A DNA stretch of 64,000 nucleotides from Roridomyces roridus (GCA_029378245.1 JARKIF010000015.1:1178001-1242000), one strand, 5' to 3'. Numbered from the stretch's first letter, positions 45,357-56,339 are shown. Program-made: numbers and translations. The notes: generated by a model not told the origin, from the sequence alone.

Positions 45357-46883
45357 TTACAGCTGGGCCAGATAAGCGTCGGCTTCGTCTTCACGGAGAT
45401 ACTCGACGTCCACGCCCTCGCTCTCCAAGCGAGACATCTCATCCTTGAACGCCTGCGAGACGAGCTGACTCCGGTTGGGGTTGGTGGCGCTCAACAGACG
45501 AATGCAGCGGAGGCACTCAGATGGACTGGGACCGCAGCGAGAGCGAATCATCCGGAAGAATGATTCTTCTGCAGGGAAGGTGGAGGTCTCCCACAAGAGG
45601 AATCCGAAGAATTCGAGGTTGGGGCATATGGTGGGTGAATTGGCTGAATTGGAATGGGATGAGGACGCTTGCAGCGCGGTGAAGAGGGGCTCTATGCCCG
45701 CGAGCTCAGCTGAGGAAACTAGGTCCGCGCTACTCAGAACGAAGCGCATGAGCCGGGGACATGCTTTGAGGAAATCAATGAGACCAGCTACGGAAGAGTT
45801 GTGTGTGATGATGAGGGTCGTCAAATTGCAGGAGGAGCGTTGGATGCATGAGAGGAGGCTGGGTGCTGCGCTCGGAACCACGAGGTGCTCGAGGGATGGA
45901 GCTGTAATGTGGTCCAGAATACTGCTCCCTTCGACGGAGAGGCGACGAAGCAGTGGGAGGACGACCATGGTATCGCCGTGCGTCGATAACGCGTCGTCGA
46001 AACCTATACTGCATCCGACGAGATTGGGAGATTTGCTGAGAATGTCGAGTTGTTGGATGGATGTCAAGACCGCGCGGTAATTGCGGATCTGCGACCATGG
46101 AATCGAAAATTGAGGGGAGTATCCGTGCCAAAGCACCTCGGTGAGGAGGACCTCGGACAGACGCGGAGAGATGGAGAACATCTCCCATTTATTGGATGGT
46201 GTCGGGTGAACGGTCCGTCCTACGAAGAATTCGAGCTTCTCCAACTGTGAAATGCGACCCTTGATCACCTGGAGGGATTCCAGGACGATCTCAGCGGCCG
46301 CGTGATGGTGGCAGCGGATGCGTAGGGACTGCCAACGCGAAGAATGGGGCAGTAAGAGGCCCAACAGGGCGCACGCTCCTCCGTCTGCGTCATTGTTCCA
46401 CTCGAAATTAACGAGCAATGGCACGTTGGCTGTACGAGGAAGTTGGGCTGTAATCATGGCTTCCGAGCGGAAGTTGGAGGTTGTGAGGGTAAATGAGCGC
46501 CACAAGAGCGGACAGCCAAGAGCTGTTTCTCTCCACGAGCTGCAGATATGGCCCAGGGTCCACGGAGGTTTTGTTACCGTCTTGTTTTGAATTTTTCGAG
46601 TGAAGGGCACCAATCTGAATACCTCAGCTACAAGTTCCGGTGGAACACGGCGTATGGGTGAAAGAACCGCCCGATACCGCTCCGCATGAGAGACGAGATC
46701 GTCTCGTTCACGAACAAGGTTCGCTAGTGCGGCCTGTAGACCGCCGATTTGGGCGTTCAACGCCTCCACCCGGGGTTGAGGGTCCGCGAGGAGCCGCTTT
46801 ATAGACGGTATCTCGGAGTCGAGTGGACAGAGGTTGCTGGTGAGTAGCTCCTCTCGAATCGAATACGAGATCGTCGGTGGCAT
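45357..46883 (-). CDS. F-box/LRR protein, intact paralogue
   Basis: A single exon of 508 aa when started at MPPTISYSIREELLTSNLC (46883). The frame is open upstream to 47288, but the duplicated copy at 39.6 kb does not keep that frame, so the upstream part is probably untranslated. The order is coiled coil (VEALNAQIGGLQAALANLVRER), F-box helix (SPIRRVPPELVAEVFRLVPF), KPPWTLGHICSSWRETALGC, leucine-rich region (LPLLRRLSVEGSSIL, LTTLIITHNSSV) and the terminal block SFFRMIRSRCGPSPS to EGVDVEYLREDEADAYLAQL. It is the intact reference for the deleted copy at 38880 and the frameshifted copy at 34294. Expected role: SCF substrate recognition. Confidence 0.85.
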   Translation of the reverse strand: MPPTISYSIREELLTSNLCPLDSEIPSIKRLLADPQPRVEALNAQIGGLQAALANLVRERDDLVSHAERYRAVLSPIRRVPPELVAEVFRLVPFTRKIQNKTVTKPPWTLGHICSSWRETALGCPLLWRSFTLTTSNFRSEAMITAQLPRTANVPLLVNFEWNNDADGGACALLGLLLPHSSRWQSLRIRCHHHAAAEIVLESLQVIKGRISQLEKLEFFVGRTVHPTPSNKWEMFSISPRLSEVLLTEVLWHGYSPQFSIPWSQIRNYRAVLTSIQQLDILSKSPNLVGCSIGFDDALSTHGDTMVVLPLLRRLSVEGSSILDHITAPSLEHLVVPSAAPSLLSCIQRSSCNLTTLIITHNSSVAGLIDFLKACPRLMRFVLSSADLVSSAELAGIEPLFTALQASSSHSNSANSPTICPNLEFFGFLLWETSTFPAEESFFRMIRSRCGPSPSECLRCIRLLSATNPNRSQLVSQAFKDEMSRLESEGVDVEYLREDEADAYLAQL

Positions 46884-48740
46884 CCTCGCACTGGTCAAGT
46901 CCACAGCGGCGCCACATTGAAAGCAAAGCATCGAGCTAGCGAAGGAGTCAATGGATTTGTCGAAGGCTTTTTCAGCAAGATTACAGACGATGGTCGTGTG
47001 GCAAGTGAAACGAGAGGGTGCCGCGCTGCCAAACAGTGCACGCGGCTTGTCTTTGACCATCACCACGACGCCAGGCCGACTCTCAATGCTTACGGCCACC
47101 GTTGCGAGCCGGTCACCGAGCCTGGGTCTCTGACTCTCTTCCACGCACGCCTCAGCCAATTTGCCACGGACCGAGGAGATTGGGGAGATAGAATGGTCAA
47201 TCGGGCTTTCGGTGCGTCCTCGAGTCGGACGAGTCCAACGTTTCTGCTCGGTCAATGACTCAGCACGCAGGTTCTGCCTACATTCCACCTCTCCGATCTT
47301 TTTCCCGCCTTGGCCTGCGTTTCATTGGGGACCCGGGCTTGAAGCTTAGCGCGATGGCTCGTCTTCACTGTGACGTGCAGCCACGATCCTCGTTCTCTAG
47401 GGTCACGCTCCAAAATGCCGCAGATCACCCTTCTCTCCATTTCATGCTGCTTTGTCCACCATCATACTGGCGTGACCACCGAGTGCCGTGCGTCTTCCTC
47501 CTCTGACGATCTCGAGGACGATGGACTTGACCCTGGTGGAGGCGCGTTTGTTCATCTCCGTCTGCCTCGTGTCATGGACTAGGTGGAATCTTGCTAGCGC
47601 TTGTGCCTCGTTCCATTGAATCCATTCGTGTCGGGGCTTGGATGTCGCTCCTTCCTTTTTGGGAGCTTACATCAGCACTTGCACCCCGACGACATCCTTT
47701 ATTTGTGGATCACGCTCTCGTTCTGGGGCATCCTCCCTCGAGGGGGAGGATGCCCAGGGGTGTCATACAGCCTCTCCCGCTCTTCGCGTCCCCCTTGGGT
47801 ACGCTGGTGGCCGGTCTACCAATGCGCTGCACTCGGGAACTCGTCTCCGTTCTTCCCGAGCGCGCTCACGTCTATTCATGCTTTTTCCCCCCCTTTCTTA
47901 ATTGTCTCCCAGGCTTCAGCTCGCTGTTTGTATCGATCACTGGAGGTGGAGTGTCGGGGGGGAAGGCGGGCGATTGCGACGAAAGCTGCCACCACATACC
48001 CAGACCTACCGTCGACGGTCTCTTCAATTCGAGCATGTCCTGCTTGCGTCGCCGTCGGCAGTCGTTGACCCTTCTCCCCGTCTCACTTTAGCCGTTCGCG
48101 TCGTTACCGTCGATGTCTTGGATCCATGCAATTTATCGTTGTTCATTTCGTACTCCAGAAGCACTATCCGAATACATCGAAGGAAGTTCCCCACTCCATG
48201 GGATCGCCGCCCCTCGCCGTATCCGATGACCAACCCCTCGTTCTGCAAGTGTTAAATGCCATCGACTGTCATCGCTAAATGCTGATTCAGAAGGCCGCTC
48301 ACTTCGATGTAGATGCATGAGACTGCAACTCAATTAGAAGTCGCAAATGTGCCCGAATTGGGTCGGCGGGTTTTGTTCAAGATACCGAAGTGCATTCGCC
48401 GATGAATGTATCATCCATCACAAAGCCGCCCGTTCAATGCTGGGCCCTGGTACTTTCACTTGCTTATCTCTCGGGTGTTCTGAAAACAAATTGTCATCTC
48501 AGCCCGCGCTGGTAGCACTTCCATCACCGTGGAACTTCTAATGCAATTTTAGGCTTTCCCCGATGCGCTGACTCGCAAAGAATACAGACACAAATTCATC
48601 GTTCAATGGCAACCAGGGGTGCTGGATTCCAATTTCCTTCCAAATTCACGGGTCCAAGAGCCCAGACCGCATTGTCTGCCCTTTAAAAGCGGAGGGCCTC
48701 TAGTCCAGCCTCTCATTCAACTCATCCCATTCAAACTACC
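46884..48740. other. Intergenic, duplicated 5' flank, no gene
   Basis: 46884-47290 is shared with 39562-39960. From 47.5 to 48.3 kb several overlapping frames are open but none has a motif. The right end carries a TATA-like TTTAAAAG at 48682 for the peptide-precursor gene. Confidence 0.45.
48682..48689 (+). promoter_or_regulatory. TATA-like box of the repeat-peptide precursor
   Basis: TTTAAAAG lies 59 bases upstream of the ATG at 48741 and is followed by a pyrimidine-rich leader. Plausible as the core promoter; not proven. Confidence 0.35.
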
Positions 48741-50171
48741 ATGCGTTTCCAGCTCTCCACCCTCTTCCTTGTTTTCGCCTCCGTGGTGATGCTCGCTCAC
48801 AGCATTCCCCTCCCTCATGATATCAACGCGGACGGCAGCATTGGTACGAGACTCTTCCTGGTCTCGAAAATTCTCTCATTTACCTACTTCGTTTAAGGCT
48901 CTGAGACCCAGCCTCCTCGCCGAAGCCTTGTCGTCCGCAAGGATATCAGCGAGGACGCGACCATCGGTAGGAGACTCAACATTCTCTCGTGCTCATTCAC
49001 CTACCTTGTTTCAGGCTCCGAGTACGAGCCTCCTCGTCGTCGCGTTCAGGATATCAATGAGGACGTCATCATTGGTAAGTGACTATTCTTCAACCCTTCT
49101 CGAAAATTCTCTCGTACTTATCGACTTGCCTTGTTTCAGGCTCTGAGACCCAGCCTCCCCGAAGCATTGACATCAATGAGGACGCCGGCATTGGTAGGAG
49201 AATATCAATCGTCTCAAAATTTTCCCGTATTCATTTGCCTACCTCGTCGCAGGCTCTGAGACCCAGCCTCCCCGCCGAAGCATTGATATCAACGAGGACG
49301 CCACCATTGGTAGGCGACTATTTCGAATTCTTGCCTGCAAGATCTCTTGTACTCATTTCGTTTCAGGCTCTGAGACTCAGCCTCCTCGCCGAAGCATTGA
49401 TATCAACGAGGACACCACAATTGGTATGAGACTGTTCCTTGTCTGCCAAAATCTCTTGTACTCATTTCGTTTCAGGTTCTGAGACCCAGCCTCCTCGCCG
49501 AAGCATCGACATCAACGCGGACGTGACCATTGGTACGAGACTCTTCCTCGTCTTGAAATTATGTCGTACTCATTTACTTGGCTTCAGGCTCTGAGACCCA
49601 GCCTCCTCGCCGAAGCGTCGATATCAACGCGGACGTGACCATTGGTACGAGACTCTTCCTCGTCTTGAAAATTATGTCGTACTCATTTACTTGGCTTCAG
49701 GCTCTGAGACCCAGCCTCCTCGCCGAAGCATTGATATCAACGAGGACGCCACCATTGGTACGAGACTCTTCCTCGTCTTGAAAATTCTGTCTTACTCATT
49801 TCGTTTCAGGCTCTGAGACCGAGCCTCCTCGCCGAAGCATTGATATCAACGAGGACGCCACAATTGGTATGAGACTATTTCTTGCCCGCAAAATCTCTCG
49901 CACTCATTCCGTTTCAGGCTCTGAGACCCAGCCTCCCCGCCGAAGCACTGATATCAACGAGGACGCCACCATTGGTATGAGGCTGTTCCTTGCCTGCAAA
50001 ATGTTCTCGTACTTATTTATCTACTTCGTTTCAGGCTCTGAGACTCAGCCTCCTCGCCGAAGCGTCGATATCAACGAAGACGCCACAATTGGTAGGAGAC
50101 TATTCCGCCAAAATATCTCCCTCTCATTTACTTACCTTTTTTCAGGTTCTGAGTACGAGCCTCCTCGCTAA
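48741..50171 (+). CDS. Secreted repeat-peptide precursor (Kex2-type), 13 exons
   Basis: Thirteen exons join to 768 bases (255 aa). Exon 1 (48741-48843) encodes the signal peptide MRFQLSTLFLVFASVVMLAH and a short leader. Exons 2-12 each encode one repeat, consensus GSETQPPRRSIDINEDATI; exons 5-12 are all exactly 57 bases. Exon starts are 48898, 49015, 49140, 49253, 49367, 49476, 49588, 49701, 49810, 49918 and 50035. Exon 13 (50146-50171) ends SEYEPPR-stop. All twelve introns (48-65 bases) are GT-AG and phase 1, so exons can be added or lost without a frame change. Ten repeats carry a dibasic RR (RRR in exon 3); exon 4 has only one R. Cleavage after RR by a Kex2 protease would release about seven 17-residue peptides such as SIDINEDATIGSETQPP. 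Such precursors are known in fungi (alpha-pheromones, ustiloxin-type RiPPs, KEX2-processed repeat proteins), but I do not recognise this peptide. Confidence 0.85.
49140..50145 (+). repeat. Tandem exon-intron units of ~105-120 bp
   Basis: Nine consecutive units, each a 54-57-base repeat exon plus a 51-60-base intron. Introns share words too (GAGACTCTTCCTCGTCTTGAAA, TACTCATTTCGTTTCAG, split over several units), so whole exon-intron units were duplicated rather than exons alone. Confidence 0.85.
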
Positions 50172-50522
50172 ATAATAACGCACGCGAAGATTGTTCAAGT
50201 ATCGTGGTACGTTAATACTTGGAGTCCTTCTGAAAAACCTGACTCACGGACGGAAACTAGAATCAGGTTCAAAAAAAGCAGAAGGATATATTGTACTCGT
50301 ATTTCTAGGTCTAATTTGTGTGCTGTGCTAATTTTTGGTTGAATTACATAAAGTCTTGTCGGAAACGCCGTGAACCCCAGAATGGCCGCGTCTATTGGTT
50401 TATTAGTTTGAGTCTGATCGTGATAGCCTGTCGGTCCCGTCACCGACTCCCCCATCGGCCAGTGGCATCGGGGCTCCCACTGCCAGTCCCGCCCGAGGAA
50501 ACTCGGGCCCGTAGTCAAATGT
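50172..50522. other. 3' flank of the peptide-precursor gene
   Basis: No coding feature is recognised. The space lies between the precursor gene and an F-box remnant on the opposite strand. Confidence 0.4.
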
Positions 50523-50901
50523 CAAGGGAATGACGGACTCGCGGAGGTGGCCACGATCATGTTTGAGCGGTAGCCATGGCCACACATCCACAATCTGGTG
50601 ATTCCCGGGATACATCTTGCCCCAACCGAACGTGAGGGACCTGAGACCTCCACAATTTGCAGATATGACCAATAAAGGGGCCTGCCGCCTGGTCGATTGT
50701 ATCGAAGCGCACCCTTCGAAGCCACGGCGATACCCTCACGAAGACCTCGCAGAGCAGCTCGGGCGGAAGACATCTCACAGGGCTGAAATCGCTCGAGGTT
50801 GGAGGAGAAGATTTTCGGGCAAGTCCGAGGTCAAGGCGAGGCGAAGCCTTGCATGTCTTCGCCCGAGTTCGGATTTCCTTTTCCCCGTTCCTCGAACGCA
50901 C
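50523..50901 (-). pseudogene. F-box remnant
   Basis: On the minus strand, SSDFSPVRCLPPELLCEVF followed by RVRFDTIDQAAGPFIGHICKLWR matches the F-box and the adjoining GHIC motif of the family seen at 39 and 45 kb. Before and after this the reading frame shifts and no leucine-rich region follows, so only an N-terminal piece remains. It overlaps the promoter side of the divergent ARM-repeat gene. Confidence 0.6.
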
Positions 50902-51040
50902 GGTTTCGAGACGCGATTCGCCGGATCTCTCGTGACCTCAGCTACATTGCGCATGCTGTAGTATACCACATGACGAGACTGGGGGCTCTCACACCTTCCA
51001 TGTGTTGCTCTCACTTGGTTCTCATCACCTCCCCCCTCCC

Positions 51041-53040
51041 ATGCCGCCTCTACAACGCCAGGAAACCCGCGGAAGCCTACGAAGCTGGTGGTCCGACAGC
51101 AATCCAATGCTGCACATCAGCCCGACAATCAACATCCATGCCCTCGCAAAGCCTCTCATGAGGTTCATGTATCATCGGCAGGCGCTCGGAATCATGGAGC
51201 AGAATCGCGATGCACCACTCTCTGAGGAGTTGTTGGAGATCTATTCGAGCTATCTCTCGTATGTGATCGAGGAATCAACCTCTACACCATTCACTCAACA
51301 GCTCCATGATCCTAGAAGCCATTATGTGTCGCGCGCCACGCAAAAATTGGTTCAAGCACGCGTGTGGGAGAGAGTTATCGCAGACCCCGAGGCAACCGAC
51401 CGACTTGAACTGTATTCGCCGTTTCTCGATGACATTCTGCACATGTTGGAATCAAATACTGGCCCGCTGGAATCAAGCGACCGTCATTTGCTGCGCTTGG
51501 TCTGCTCGGTCATGGAAACTCTTCTTCTCCGTTGCTTCGGGGTTGGCAACGTATTTGACTCAAGGAAATGGGAACCGATACTGTGGCAAGTCTTCCTTGA
51601 AAGCATTGTCCTGACCATTCATTGACGAGTATCAGGAATGAGTCCAACAGCGCTAAGAAGACTATCATGCTCGACATCACGTCCATACTGGGTGTCTGCC
51701 GTACTTCTCAAGCAGTTGCAATAGCATTGCTGGAGTCGGATAACGTGGAGACCAGGCAGTACACATGGTTGCTCATCCATTATTTGGACGGGTTCACCCA
51801 GATGGCCCTGATTCAAACGATTCCCACAGAAAAATGGGGACATATTTTGAGGCAAGTCGAACTTTGATCTTTCTCACTTGTTCTCATAATAATGTGAATA
51901 AACAGCAAGGGAAGTTGGTCGGGCCAGGAACAGTTGACGTCTGTGCTTATCAAGATTGCTGGACACCGCAAGGGCGCAGCAGTGATCATCGCTGCCAATA
52001 TCTTGGAGCCTCTGGACCTTCACTTGGATCTGAAAACGCCAACTGACATGGACTCTATCTGCATTCTCCTCGAATGCCTGGTCCAACATGGTTTTGCTGT
52101 CCGAGGTATCCTCAAAACCGACCTGATGAAGAGATTTGCCCATGCATGCTGGTGCGTCCGACCTCGCTCTCGCGGACCCGTGATTTGAATGTTGGCCATT
52201 CAGTCAATGCCCGGATCAATATAGATTTGACTGCAACGGTGGTCACCGTGAATTACCTGTCGAGGAGTTCACCAAAAACCCGGATCTCGCTGCAGCTATC
52301 TCGGCTGCACTTGACACTGAGCATCTGACAAAGGGGTTGAACTTCAAGGCTGAATGTACCCGAACGCGGCTGTGTGTTCTCATCAACGCTTTGGCACAAC
52401 ATAAAGGTCTTGTCTCCGGCCTCCTTCAAGCCAATATCATGGAACATTTAGTAGAACGCTGGCGGTGGTGTCCCTTTGTTGAATATGTTCCGTTCTGAGC
52501 TCACGCGGATCAGGTACGACTCCGTCCCAGTTTCTAGGAAAGCGGCAGTTGCCCTTGCCACAATGTCCTGGTCTCCGAACAGTGCGACCGCCGTTTTAGT
52601 CGCCCTCGGTGGGATGGAAAATCTCATGGAATCACTTTTGTTCCCGCAAACCAACTTGAACTGCAGCTGTGAATACCCATGCAGCCCTTGTTATCTCTTC
52701 ATACGTCTTACGGGAAAGGGAAATGTGGCCCATTTCTTCCAGTCACCTCAGGGTATCGAGCGTTTGGAGTCCTTTGTAATGTAAGCACGATTTCTGTTTG
52801 ATTCACCACATGCTCAATCTCCAACTTAGCAATCCCCAAGCGCATGAAGATGCGTCCTTCAAAGCAGCAGCTCTATTGGCTGACATCGGTCAATCCTCTG
52901 AGGCTGGCGCAGCGCTTGTTGACATGGCCCGAGTTTACAAGTGCATTCGTGAACGGGCTACCACCTCATCTGCCTCTTATTGGCTCAGAATAAGCCTAGA
53001 ATGGTTTCTGCAGGAGTTACCCGACGGATCGTCCTCGTAA
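51041..53040 (+). CDS. ARM-repeat protein
   Basis: Starts at MPPLQRQETRGSLRSWWSD (51041), the conserved start of an agaric ARM-repeat family, followed by LAKPLMRFMYHRQALGIMEQ and ELLEIYSSYLSYV. Several introns are needed. Later exons give SQAVAIALLESDNVETRQYT, SVLIKIAGHRKGAAVIIAAN, ISRKAAVALATMSWSPNSA-like and AHEDASFKAAALLADIGQS repeats, ending at 53038-53040. Helical repeats of about 42 residues suggest a protein-binding scaffold with no catalytic role. It is paralogous to the minus-strand gene at 7991-9279. I cannot fix every exon limit, particularly near 51600 and 52350-52460, where a frame change could be an intron or damage. Confidence 0.6.
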
Positions 53041-53285
53041 GAGTCTTATTCACCGTTGTACCACACCTTTTCATTCGACACGTGTAGTATTTCTAGCGAC
53101 TACTAACTGGGAGTCCGACTTGTTCAACTCGTGAGTACGAGTTCCAGTGCGTGTTACAGATGACGACAATTCCAGGTTTGAATGGAATTCAGAAGAAGGA
53201 TGGTGGAAATTCAGGAAGAATTACACCACGAATACATTTCTGTACCATTTATGTAAACAACATGAAGTTATTTGTATCCAGCACA

Positions 53286-54524
53286 TCAATGACAGTTCTC
53301 CAAAACCAACTCCGCATAGTCCGCCATGAGCCGATGCGTCTCTTTGGAGGGATGTCTGTTTGCCGCATGAGTGGGAAACAAATGCAGCACAACTAGAAGC
53401 TCACCCCGGAAGCCAATAAAACGTATTCAACGGCGTCCCACACTCGCCCGTCAAGTTTGTCTGCGAAAGATTCGGTATGCAAGGTCCCACCGTATCGTAC
53501 CCAAACGCCGCAAAGCCCGGCTTCGTGCCCATGACCGCCGTCAAAAGGGGCGCGAAATCGACGTAGGCTACGTTGATGCCCGTGGAATGCAGAGCTCCCA
53601 GACCGGTGAAAACGGCTTGCTTCCATGCGTCTCCAGTGGCTGCGTCTGTTCCGCGCCCGTAGTCGTCGAGCACGACTATGTTTTTGGCGTTGGTGGGTGC
53701 GGAGGTGAGTTGTTTGATGAGTGCGAGGAGGTCGGCGGCAGCTTCGGGGAGATGGTCGCCGTCGGCTGTAGTCAGTGGAATTAGATCTGTTGGGAAGCTG
53801 GGAGAATGTCACGTACTTGACGAGGCGGAGAAATCGCTAAAGAAAGGCTTTTAGATTTGCGTGGTATGTGGGGGAACCAGCTCACTTGATCCCGAAGAAC
53901 ACCGTATAGAGTGTGGTGTTTGGATTCAAGACGTTGTTTTGGCTGAAGAAAAGAGCGGCTGGATATAAATTGAATCGATTATTGCTGCTGAGAGCACGGG
54001 TACTCACCTTGATGCACGAAATCCGAGTGACCGGCTTCACTCGGCCACAGAGTAACGTTCACAACCGCGCCGGAGACCTAGGCATGCCTTGGTTATAGGA
54101 AAGCGATATGCCAGAGGTAGATCCAAACGCACTGCGTAGTCCATAATCGTAAGGCCCAAATCGCTCGCGATGTCTTCAGCCCACACGGGTCCGTCGGTGA
54201 CCCGTCCGCCTGCACGGGGGCTGATACCGTTCAAAACGGCGGCGGGAAGCGGACCACCATCGCTACGGCCTCCAGAGGTATACGAGTCCTAAGCAAGTTG
54301 AGTGTGTGTCGAATGGAAAGAAAGACGAAACCTATGCCGAATGCGACGAGTGTCTTCATACCGCTCGTTGAGACTCCAGCATTAGTGTTGGCCACGGTTC
54401 CTCCAATGGTTCCACAGGTCGGAGTTATAGCTAGGTGCACGCCGTCGTTTGTCTGTCGAGGGAGTTGCCCAGTAGCCAAAGCGAGGGGTACAAGGACGAC
54501 GACAGTCCAGAATCGTTGCAGCAT
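53286..54524 (-). CDS. GDSL / CE16-type secreted esterase
   Basis: A secreted SGNH hydrolase resembling carbohydrate esterase family 16 acetylesterases. Exon 1 (54524-54336) encodes the signal peptide MLQRFWTVVVLVPLALATG and VHLAITPTCGTIGG...LVAFG. The next exon, from 54287, begins DSYTSGG, which completes the GDSY nucleophile motif. Later exons give DYAVSGAVVNVTLWPSEAG, NPNTTLYTVFFGI, the region VLDDYGRGTDAATGDAWKQ and FYWLPG. A small last exon reads HPSKETHRLMADYAELV with the catalytic His, with the stop at 53286-53288. It would remove acetyl groups from plant cell-wall oligosaccharides outside the cell. Oddity: the first intron begins AT instead of GT (54335), although length and frame otherwise fit. 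Confidence 0.78.
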
Positions 54525-56339
54525 GCTTCTGTTGCTCGTATTAGTGGCCACCAGAATTTTCTCGGCCCCTTCTTAAGCAGCAAGATACAGCATCCGTTCG
54601 TAGCCTTGTGACCGTCATGGGATGGAGAGGGACCGAAGACCTTCCGACCGGTCCGTCGTGGGAATTGACATCCAAAGTCTTCTTGAAACGATATGAGGAA
54701 GGGGTCAGGCCTTAGAGAGCCACGGTGGGCCAGTGGGCGCCAGGAAGAAAACTTGGAAGTCGCAGGAGACAAGAAGAGTTGATGGCCGCTGATGGCATCA
54801 TCTCCCCATCCGGCGCCTCCACCGATCTCTCCGCTCTTTTCGTTTCCATCACCCCTGCCTGCCCGCTGGAAGAGACAACCTACCGACCCAGCAGCTACCC
54901 TCGTCTTGTAGCGGCTCAGCAGATGGAAGGATAGTCATCGATTCAATGGAAATCTGGTGCGTCGCCGCTGGTCGTCCGAAGCGGGACTTGACAGTACTCG
55001 CCTCACTGCTCGACGTGCCCGCTACTCTCGCTTTTCAAGTGGTGAGTCCCTCGGTGGTTTCATATTTGTTTTTTTGTGGATGGGGTCATCGGGTGCGCCA
55101 CGGAACTGCGTTGTGTGTGCTTCCGTGTCTTTGGACCGGCGCCCTTGCGTTTCACTTCTTCTTGGCTTGGGCAGCCGGGACGGGGACCTTCTTGCCGTTC
55201 CATACAAGGAGTCGACACGGGCCAACGAGGCTGTCCACTCCCACCGGTACCCCCCACTGGCTCCTACACTCCCAAAGACCCTCGATGCCACCCGCCTTTG
55301 ATTTGGCGACAGAGGTCGTCCGCGATGACGTCTCTAACCCTTATCCCCCGACCTTTCTATCCTTCGGGTCTCTCGTCCTCCATGCGCCACCCATACTCAC
55401 AATCGTCTTCCAGAGCATACGGGCGCGTTTTCTCACAATTGCAAATGGGCCTTCCCACTCATACCCGCTGGAGCCTGGAGGTGCGTTTCTGTATGTATCA
55501 CACTGCACCACCGTTTTGGCGAGGGTGGCCGCGTAACGTCGATGCGCATGTCTTCGACTGTTCTGGCGCTGTTTGCTGCAGAAGCCCACGCGGGGACGAG
55601 CACTCGTCATGTGTGCGTATGGCTGCCGTTTCGCACCATGATGTGGGCCTTCGGCCGACTCGCCTGCCCAAGTCTGTCTCGGACCCATCCTCAGTGGCGT
55701 CGGGGCCATATTGCACTTTTTAATTCTTCTTTCTGTTGCTCTCTCCTCTATCGAGGACTCTTCATTCCGAGGCGGAGCATTTGCATACCTCCTCCTCTAC
55801 GGCTTACATAATCACATCACTCTTGCACATCTTCACATTTTGCGAAGCAAGGGTCGTCTGGAGACGGTCGCTCCCGGTGGAGGGTCCGCTCATGGAGGTG
55901 CCATACAGCTTCTCTCTGTGTCGCCTTGTCTTTCCGGGACGTCGTTGACGATGTCATCCTCCCTGCTTTCGGTCACTGGGCCATTCTCCTGTTTTCGCCT
56001 TCATTCGTTTGCTACGGTCAACGTATTGGAGCCATTCACTCTTTTCACCCCAGGGGCTGCGCTCCCCCTCCTCTGCCGGCTCGTGAAGGGCATCGTACCG
56101 GGCTGAAGGTCGTGCGGCGCGTGTGCCAGCCACAGCGTCGTCGTCGACTCGAGGCTTCCTTGCCCTACTTCCATGGGCCCCGAGTTTCTCGGCTGACAAT
56201 TCTCTACCTACACACTCCCCTTACTCACTTCGACTTGTGACAGACTATAATATCCTCTGTACTTGCAGACATCCGAAATCGGAATATATTAATCCTTTTG
56301 CGACCCCACTGCTCGAGCTCCGACATCAAGCACCTGCCT
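54525..56339. other. Intergenic, no recognised gene
   Basis: Several overlapping frames are open on both strands from 54.9 to 56.2 kb, but none has a motif, and they overlap each other with no preferred frame. The general character (C/T-rich plus strand, many CCTC and CTTC words) resembles 47.5-48.2 kb. Confidence 0.45.

Noticed and set aside
46884..47288. N-terminal extension of the intact F-box gene by 135 codons
   Set aside because: The duplicated segment at 39.6-39.96 kb does not preserve this frame, so it is more likely untranslated leader.
54946..56199. Several overlapping frames of 100-215 codons
   Set aside because: They overlap in three frames with similar length, none has motifs, and no intron structure makes one of them better.
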